NCBI GenBank assembly: GCA_036380875.1 | Contig: DASVDX010000072.1 | Location: 1-64,000 of the forward strand | From: ZC4RG17 sp036380875 | GTDB taxonomy: Bacteria; Actinomycetota; Acidimicrobiia; Spongiisociales; ZC4RG35 | Direction of reading: 5' to 3' | Length of the DNA stretch: 64,000 nt | Part shown: one piece after another, positions 59,390-64,000 of the stretch | Position numbering within the stretch: position 1 is the stretch's first letter | How the letters are laid out: every line of letters starts with the position of its first letter | Program-made: the position numbers and the translations under genes | Notes under the pieces: generated by a model | Told to the model about the DNA's origin: nothing | Databases searched by the model: none | The model's input: the letters and a program-made list of their open reading frames with translations, nothing else

Positions 59390-60369
59390 CAGCCGGCGAT
59401 GGCCCCCTGGCGGGCCACCAGTGCCGATTCGGGGACGGTGCCCCGGCCCAGGACCGCCTGGAGCTGCTCCTCGTCGAGGGCAGTGACCATGGAGGCGATC
59501 GCCACCTCGATCTGATCGGCGGCGGGGCGGTTGGTGGTGAGCTTCTGGAGCCACAGTCCCGGAGCGGCGAGCACACCGGACAGCCACGGCACCCGGCCGA
59601 GGCCCGAGAAGCGGAGCAGCTCATAGGCGAGGCCGGCGATGACCGGGATGCCCAGGACACGGGTGCCGACGAGCCACAGCCAGCCCGGCTGATGGACCAG
59701 CGAAAAGACGACGATCGACCCGAGGATCACGATGAGGAGGAAGCTGGTGCCACAGCGTGGATGCTCGGGGTCGTACTTGGCGACCGCGTCGAGGGTCAGC
59801 GGATCGCCCGCCTCGTAGGCGTGGATCGTCATGTGCTCGGCGCCGTGGAACTCGAAGACACGGGCGATCTCCTTGGATCGGCCGATCGCCCAGATGTACC
59901 CGATGAAGAGGACCAGACGGACCACGCCCTCGGTGACGTTGAAGAGGAGCGTCGAGTCACCCGAGGCGAAACGAGCGATGAACGCCGGCACGAGGATGAA
60001 CACCGCCATGAAGAAGGCCAGGGCGAGAGTCATCGAGAAGGCGATCTGGCGGTTGGTGAGCGGCTCCTCGTCCTCGTCGACCGCCTTCTGGGCGGACCAG
60101 GAGAGGGCGCGGAAGCCGAGAGTCAGCGACTCGCCGAGGACCATGATCCCCCGAACGAACGGGATGCGGGCGGCGAGTGATCGGGAGGAGAGCCTGGGGA
60201 GCTCGCTGCGGATCGCTTCGATCAGCCCATCGGGCCGCCTCACGGCGACGGCCCAGGCGCCCGGGGCGCGCATCATCACGCCTTCGATGACTGCCTGTCC
60301 GCCGACCGTGTTGGCGGGGTCGATGGGCTGTCGCGCCTTCGGCCGCGACTCGGCTCCCGGCGACGTCAT
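59389..60369 (-). CDS. DUF1385 (YqhQ-like) membrane protein
   Basis: A 326-aa polytopic membrane protein; the family has GGQAVIEGVMMR at the N-terminus and RVFEFHGAEHMTIHAYE, HPRCGTSFLLIV in the middle. Function is unknown, but it commonly lies between rpmE and prfA, as here. TGATG overlap with prfA. Confidence 0.92.
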   Translation of the reverse strand: MTSPGAESRPKARQPIDPANTVGGQAVIEGVMMRAPGAWAVAVRRPDGLIEAIRSELPRLSSRSLAARIPFVRGIMVLGESLTLGFRALSWSAQKAVDEDEEPLTNRQIAFSMTLALAFFMAVFILVPAFIARFASGDSTLLFNVTEGVVRLVLFIGYIWAIGRSKEIARVFEFHGAEHMTIHAYEAGDPLTLDAVAKYDPEHPRCGTSFLLIVILGSIVVFSLVHQPGWLWLVGTRVLGIPVIAGLAYELLRFSGLGRVPWLSGVLAAPGLWLQKLTTNRPAADQIEVAIASMVTALDEEQLQAVLGRGTVPESALVARQGAIAG

Positions 60370-60626
60370 TCTTCGGAGTCGCCCTCCGAAGAGCTCTTCG
60401 CCTGCTTCTTCTTGCTGGAGAAGGACTCGGCTCCGTAGCGCTTCTTGAAACGCTCGACGCGGCCGCCGGTGTCGACCAGCTTCTGCTTACCGGTGAAGAA
60501 GGGATGGCACTCGTTGCACAGCTCGACGTGCATGTCGCCGGGCCGTGTGGAACGGGTGACGAAGGTGTTGCCACACGAGCAGGTCACCCGCGTCTCGTCA
60601 TAGGTCGGATGGATATCCGTTCGCAT
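60366..60626 (-). CDS. rpmE: 50S ribosomal protein L31, zinc-binding type
   Basis: An 86-aa L31 with four zinc cysteines (TCSCGNTF and ELCNECHPFF), so it is the C+ form. It has a C-terminal Ser/Glu-rich extension of about 20 residues. Follows rho by 16 nt. Confidence 0.97.
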   Translation of the reverse strand: MRTDIHPTYDETRVTCSCGNTFVTRSTRPGDMHVELCNECHPFFTGKQKLVDTGGRVERFKKRYGAESFSSKKKQAKSSSEGDSEE

Positions 60627-60642
60627 TGGTGGCTCCTCTGGA

Positions 60643-62208
60643 TCAGTTGCCGCTCTTGGCCACGTCGGCCAGGAATTCGGCGTTGGACTTCGTGTTCTTC
60701 AGGCGGTCGATGAGCAGTTCGAGGGCGGCGCCGGGCTCGAGGGCGAGCAACACCCGGCGCAGCTTCCACACCTGCGCAAGTTCCTTCTGGTCGAACAACA
60801 ACTCTTCCCGTCGTGTTCCCGAAGATTCGATGTCTATCGCAGGGTAGATGCGCTTGTCGGCGAGCTTGCGGTCGAGCCGCAGCTCCATGTTTCCGGTGCC
60901 CTTGAACTCCTCGAAGATGACCTCGTCCATCTTCGAGCCGGTCTCGACGAGGGCGGTGCCGAGGATCGTGAGGCTTCCGCCTTCTTCGATGTTGCGAGCC
61001 GCCCCGAAGAACCGCTTGGGCGGGTAGAGGGCCGTCGAATCGACGCCACCGGACAGGATCCGGCCGGAAGCCGGGGTGGCCAGGTTGTGGGCCCGGGCGA
61101 GGCGGGTGATCGAGTCGAGGAGGATGACCACGTCGGTGCCCATCTCCACCAGGCGCTTGGCCCGCTCGATGGCGAGCTCGGACACCTGTGTGTGCTCCTC
61201 GGCGGGACGGTCGAAGGTGGAGAAGATGACCTCACCTTTGACCGACCTCTGCATGTCGGTCACCTCTTCGGGCCGCTCGTCGACCAGGACCACCATCAGG
61301 TAGCACTCGGGATTGTTGATCGTGATCGCCTGGGCGATCTCCTTCAGCACCGTCGTCTTGCCGGCCTTGGGCGGCGAGACGATCAGGCCGCGCTGGCCTT
61401 TTCCGATGGGAGCGATGAGGTCGACGATCCGGGTGAGAGTGGAGTCTTCCTTGCCCTCGACCTCGAGCCGCAGCCGCTCGTCGGGGAACAGCGGCGTCAG
61501 GTCCTCGAACCGGGGACGGTTCCTGGCCGCCTCGACGTCCATGCCGTTGACGGAGTCGATGCGGATGAGGGCGGGGAACTTCTCCTGGGAGCGGGGCTGG
61601 CGGATCGGGCCCCGAACCATGTCCCCCTTGCGCAGACCGAACTTGCGGATCTGGCCGGCGGAGACGTAGACGTCCTTGTCGCCCGGGAGGTAACCCGAGG
61701 TCCGGAGGAAGCCGTAGCCCTCGGGGAGGATGTCGAGGAGGCCCTCGCGGACCTCCGGTTCGCCTTCCGGCTCCTGGGCGGGACGGTCCTGGCGGTTGCG
61801 GTTCCGCTTGCGCCGGCGCCGATTCCCGCGGTTGTCGTCGTCGTCATCGCCGCTCTCGTCGTCGGACGAAGCCTCCGCTGTCTCCTCCGATCCGGCCGTT
61901 CCCACCTCGGCTGGCGTCGAGTCGCCTTCGGCTTCCCGGGCCGGGCCGCCGTCCGCGGTCTCTTCGGTGCCGGTTTCGGTCGCGTTTTCGGTGTCGGGTT
62001 TTTCGGAGCCGTTGTCCCCGGACCGGGGGGTGGCGGCGGGGAGATCGACTTCGACGGGGGCTTCGCCGTCGGCGTCGCCGCCTTGGAGTTCCATGATGCG
62101 GGAGATCAGCCGGGACTTCTGCAATCCGTCGGTCTCGATCCCCACCGCGGCTGCGATTTCGCGCAGCTCAGCAATCGACTTCTCCTGCAATTGGGCTCTA
62201 GTGGTCAT
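60643..62208 (-). CDS. rho: Transcription termination factor Rho
   Basis: A hexameric RNA-dependent ATPase of 521 aa. An acidic and Arg-rich, probably disordered insertion (about residues 45-145, ending RRRRKRNRNRQDRP) lies between the N-terminal helices and the RNA-binding domain; this is typical of Actinobacteria. Motifs include the primary-site region GYGFLRTSGYLPG, Walker A PPKAGKTTVL and VVLVDERPEEVTD. Preceded by a clear promoter and a leader of about 100 nt. Confidence 0.98.
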   Translation of the reverse strand: MTTRAQLQEKSIAELREIAAAVGIETDGLQKSRLISRIMELQGGDADGEAPVEVDLPAATPRSGDNGSEKPDTENATETGTEETADGGPAREAEGDSTPAEVGTAGSEETAEASSDDESGDDDDDNRGNRRRRKRNRNRQDRPAQEPEGEPEVREGLLDILPEGYGFLRTSGYLPGDKDVYVSAGQIRKFGLRKGDMVRGPIRQPRSQEKFPALIRIDSVNGMDVEAARNRPRFEDLTPLFPDERLRLEVEGKEDSTLTRIVDLIAPIGKGQRGLIVSPPKAGKTTVLKEIAQAITINNPECYLMVVLVDERPEEVTDMQRSVKGEVIFSTFDRPAEEHTQVSELAIERAKRLVEMGTDVVILLDSITRLARAHNLATPASGRILSGGVDSTALYPPKRFFGAARNIEEGGSLTILGTALVETGSKMDEVIFEEFKGTGNMELRLDRKLADKRIYPAIDIESSGTRREELLFDQKELAQVWKLRRVLLALEPGAALELLIDRLKNTKSNAEFLADVAKSGN

Positions 62209-62290
62209 TCAGAAACCTCGGTCGGCGTACCCCAAACACATGAGCATGTGCCCGAACCGGCGCAGCGAACGTGCGAGGTGGTGTGAATGT

Positions 62291-62311
62291 GACGGGGGAC
62301 CCCCCGCCGTC
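62291..62311 (-). other. GC-rich hairpin at the start of the rho transcript
   Basis: Minus-strand sequence GACGGcGGGGG-GT-CCCCCGTC folds into a stem-loop. It begins about 6-7 nt after the -10, so it would be the first structure of the rho mRNA, and may affect stability or autoregulation. Confidence 0.5.
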
Positions 62312-62316
62312 TGGGC

Positions 62317-62345
62317 ATCTTACCCGATGGGTCCACCCGTTACAA
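62317..62345 (-). promoter_or_regulatory. Sigma-70-type promoter of rho
   Basis: TTGTAA (62340-62345), a 17-nt spacer and TAAGAT (62317-62322) on the minus strand. It gives a leader of about 100 nt to the rho ATG and is the best-matching promoter in the window. Confidence 0.7.
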
Positions 62346-62419
62346 AGACCCGTGCTGGGACCCGTGCGGGTGGGTGGGGAGTAGGAAATCATCTTAGTCG
62401 GAACTCGGGTTTGTCGGCA

Positions 62420-62482
62420 GTCGGAAGGCGGAAGGCGGAAGGGCGGAAGGCGGAAGGGCGGAAGGGCGGAAGTCGGAAGGCG
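62420..62482. repeat. Tandem GGCGGAA(G) microrepeats
   Basis: About seven imperfect copies of a 7-8 bp unit, GCGGAAGG, with TCGGAAGGCG variants at both ends. It lies in non-coding DNA and is not CRISPR-like (no spacers). Confidence 0.85.
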
Positions 62483-62590
62483 CTAGCGCGGCGGAGGCCG
62501 ACACGATCCGCTCACGGTCCCGGTGCTCTGAAGGGCGCGACCGGCGTAGGGCACCAGTACGCCGACGTCCGGGGGTATGGGGGGTCGTCC

Positions 62591-62607
62591 CCCGAGCGAA
62601 GCTCGGG
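62591..62607 (-). terminator. Hairpin downstream of tRNA-Arg
   Basis: CCCGAGC-TTC-GCTCGGG on the minus strand, a perfect 7-bp stem 12 nt beyond the tRNA 3' end. There is no U run after it, so it may be a processing stem or weak terminator. Confidence 0.45.
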
Positions 62608-62619
62608 AAATCAACACAG

Positions 62620-62691
62620 CGCTCCCGGCAGGACTCGAACCTGCGCACCTGGTTCCGGAGACCAGTGCTCTATCCCCTGAGCTACGGGAGC
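62620..62691 (-). tRNA. tRNA-Arg (anticodon CCG)
   Basis: A 72-nt cloverleaf from GCTCCCG to CGGGAGC plus discriminator G. D arm GCTC...GAGC, anticodon stem CTGGT/ACCAG with loop CTCCGGA (anticodon CCG, codon CGG), and T arm GCAGG-TTCGAGT-CCTGC. No CCA is encoded. Confidence 0.96.
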
Positions 62692-62708
62692 GGGTGGAAC
62701 GAGCCCCC

Positions 62709-62714
62709 AGTCTA
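62709..62714 (-). promoter_or_regulatory. -10 element of the tRNA-Arg promoter
   Basis: TAGACT on the minus strand, about 17 nt upstream of the mature tRNA 5' end. The -35 is weak. Confidence 0.4.
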
Positions 62715-62749
62715 CCGGCAGGCGGTTCCGGGGCCGAATGCCGGAGGAC

Positions 62750-62755
62750 TACCGT
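62750..62755 (+). promoter_or_regulatory. -10 element of a leaderless hom promoter
   Basis: TACCGT lies 9 nt before the hom ATG at 62765. The intervening bases are T/C only, with no ribosome binding site. Confidence 0.45.
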
Positions 62756-62764
62756 TTTCCCCCC

Positions 62765-64000
62765 ATGCGCGTAGGTATCGGAATCCTGGGTGGCGGCGTC
62801 GTCGGCGGCAGCCTCGCCCACAAGCTCCTGAACGAGAGCGATGTCATCACCGCCAAGACGGGTCTCGAACTGCAACTGGTCAAAGTGGCGGTGCGTGACC
62901 TGGACAAACAACGCCCTTTCCCGGCGAGTTATGCCACCGATCGCCCCGAGGAAGTAGTCGACGATCCGGAGGTGGGCTTGATCGTCGAGCTCATGGGAGG
63001 GATGGAGCCAGCCCGTTCCCTCGTCCTGCGCGCTCTCGACGCCGGTAAGCCCGTCGTCACCGCCAACAAGCAATTGGTGGCGGCCGAAGGCCCGACCCTG
63101 TTCCAGCGGGCCGAAAAGAACGGCGTCTCTCTCCTGTTCGAAGCCGCCGTCGGCGGCGGCATCCCCATCATCCGGCCGCTCTCCGAGTCGCTGGCGGGGG
63201 AACGCATCACCTCGGTGATGGGGATCGTCAACGGGACGACGAATTTCATCCTCACCCATATGGCCGAAGAGGGTCGCCCCTACGACGAGGTCCTCGCCGA
63301 GGCGCAACGTCTCGGATATGCCGAAGCCGACCCCACGGCCGACGTCTCAGGGGCCGATGCCGCCGCCAAGGCGGCGATCCTCGCCGGGCTCGCCTTCGGC
63401 GTCTGGGTCGACCTCGACCGTGTGTACGTCGAAGGCATCGAGGGGATCTCGTCGACAGACATCGCCTTCGCCGCCCGCCTGGGATACGTCGTCAAGCTGT
63501 TGGGTGTCGCCGAATCGACCCCGGACGGGGTCAGCGTCCGGGTCCACCCGGCGCTCGTCCCCGACAACCACCCGTTGGCGGCCGTCCGGGGCGCCCAGAA
63601 CGCCGTGTTCGTCTCCGGCCCGGCACTGGGCGAACTGCTCTTCTCCGGCCCGGGCGCAGGCGGCGACCCCACCGCCACCGCTGTTCTCGGTGACGTGGTC
63701 ACCGCGGCCCGGGAGCTGCTGGCGCACACCCCGGTGGCGCCGCGGGTGCGGATCGGAGCCGGGATCGTCGCCGATTTCGGCCAGGTCGACACCTCTCACT
63801 ACCTCCGCCTGGAGGTCGACGACGCCCCCGGCGTCCTGGCTGCCATCGCCGGCGCCTTCGGAGAGGCGGGGGTTTCGATTCGCTCGGTGTGGCAGGAAGG
63901 CCGGGGCGAGGACGCCACGCTTCTCCTCGTCACCCACGCCGCTCCCGAGTCGGCCCATGCCAAGGCCCAACAGCGGCTGGCAGAGATCGACACGGTCCGG
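62765..64000 (+). CDS. hom: Homoserine dehydrogenase (partial, 3' end outside window)
   Basis: Reduces aspartate semialdehyde to homoserine on the Thr/Met pathway. The visible 412 residues have NAD(P) motif GIGILGGGVVGGSL, TANKQLVA and the active region GIPIIRPL, VNGTTNFIL and AEADPTADVSGADAAAKAAIL. A C-terminal ACT domain begins near residue 340 (SHYLRLEVDDAPGVLAAIAG), the site for threonine feedback in this enzyme type. Homoserine kinase and threonine synthase genes probably follow beyond the window. Confidence 0.96.
   Translation, partial: MRVGIGILGGGVVGGSLAHKLLNESDVITAKTGLELQLVKVAVRDLDKQRPFPASYATDRPEEVVDDPEVGLIVELMGGMEPARSLVLRALDAGKPVVTANKQLVAAEGPTLFQRAEKNGVSLLFEAAVGGGIPIIRPLSESLAGERITSVMGIVNGTTNFILTHMAEEGRPYDEVLAEAQRLGYAEADPTADVSGADAAAKAAILAGLAFGVWVDLDRVYVEGIEGISSTDIAFAARLGYVVKLLGVAESTPDGVSVRVHPALVPDNHPLAAVRGAQNAVFVSGPALGELLFSGPGAGGDPTATAVLGDVVTAARELLAHTPVAPRVRIGAGIVADFGQVDTSHYLRLEVDDAPGVLAAIAGAFGEAGVSIRSVWQEGRGEDATLLLVTHAAPESAHAKAQQRLAEIDTVR

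Larger units (their letters stand above)
62209..62619. other. 411-nt intergenic region between rho and tRNA-Arg
   Basis: Contains the rho leader and promoter (62209-62345), a tandem repeat based on GGCGGAA(G) (62420-62482) and a hairpin (62591-62607). The three frames show only spurious ORFs. I see no protein gene here. Confidence 0.8.

Noticed and set aside
62420..62482. CRISPR-like repeats
   Set aside because: The units are 7-8 bp and contiguous with no spacers and no cas genes.
62394..62648. An 84-aa minus-strand ORF across the microrepeats
   Set aside because: It begins inside the tRNA gene and is built from GGCGGAA repeat translations (SALPPSALPPSAF), with no ribosome site.

Overview
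The window is a 64 kb chromosomal segment of a high-GC bacterium, almost entirely coding, with 4-nt start/stop overlaps (ATGA or GTGA) in most operons. Mycothiol-type amidase, nickel superoxide dismutase with its processing protease, a DUF222/HNH protein, an L25 protein with a long acidic tail, a Rho with an acidic/Arg-rich insertion, and DUF3048 and other surface proteins with Thr-rich linkers all point to Actinomycetota. The poly-Thr linkers and gene orders suggest the Acidimicrobiia or a nearby lineage; this is inference, since no rRNA is present.

Layout: (1) 1-9.1 kb, minus strand: rplY-pth-pgsA-epimerase-mfd-surA-like-mazG (the last runs off the window). (2) 9.1-15.7 kb: pgl, a PfkB kinase and surE on plus; an AarF/UbiB kinase and DUF998 protein on minus; a MarR regulator diverging over palindromes; an AlkA-like glycosylase. 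(3) 15.8-30.5 kb: DUF222/HNH; deoC with a full aldehyde dehydrogenase and a catalytic-half-less paralogue; metG; the divergent sodN/sodX pair with a second AlkA-like glycosylase; an ACT protein, DUF3048 lipoprotein, amidase, and korAB. (4) 30.5-37.3 kb: tdh-kbl and the phenylacetyl-CoA epoxidase operon paaABCDE ending in a TetR gene, preceded by a perfect 22-bp palindrome. (5) 37.4-44.8 kb: a UvrD-family helicase, second surE, hydrolase, ABC-F, mca-like amidase, SRPBCC and DUF167 proteins. (6) 44.7-51.9 kb: complete ATP synthase operon atpZ-I-B-E-F-H-A-G-D-C. (7) 52-64 kb: glyA, a degenerate EAL-like ORF, tsaC-prmC, a receiver/HEAT/glycosyltransferase operon, prfA-DUF1385-rpmE-rho, tRNA-Arg(CCG), and homoserine dehydrogenase (cut by the window end).

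How it works together: the window holds housekeeping modules (translation, termination, transcription-coupled repair, oxidative phosphorylation) interleaved with amino-acid and carbon catabolism (threonine to glycine, phenylacetate, deoxyribose phosphate, ferredoxin-linked 2-oxoacid oxidation). At about fifteen transcription-unit heads a TANNNT -10 box sits 6-10 nt before the start codon, which implies widespread leaderless transcripts. Four genes lack an ATG/GTG/TTG where homology requires the start; two of these have a well-spaced Shine-Dalgarno before CTG or ATC. No insertion sequence, prophage, CRISPR array or rRNA operon was seen. The only stretch over 300 bases without a protein gene is 62209-62619, which holds the rho promoter and leader, a GGCGGAA tandem repeat and a hairpin downstream of the tRNA.
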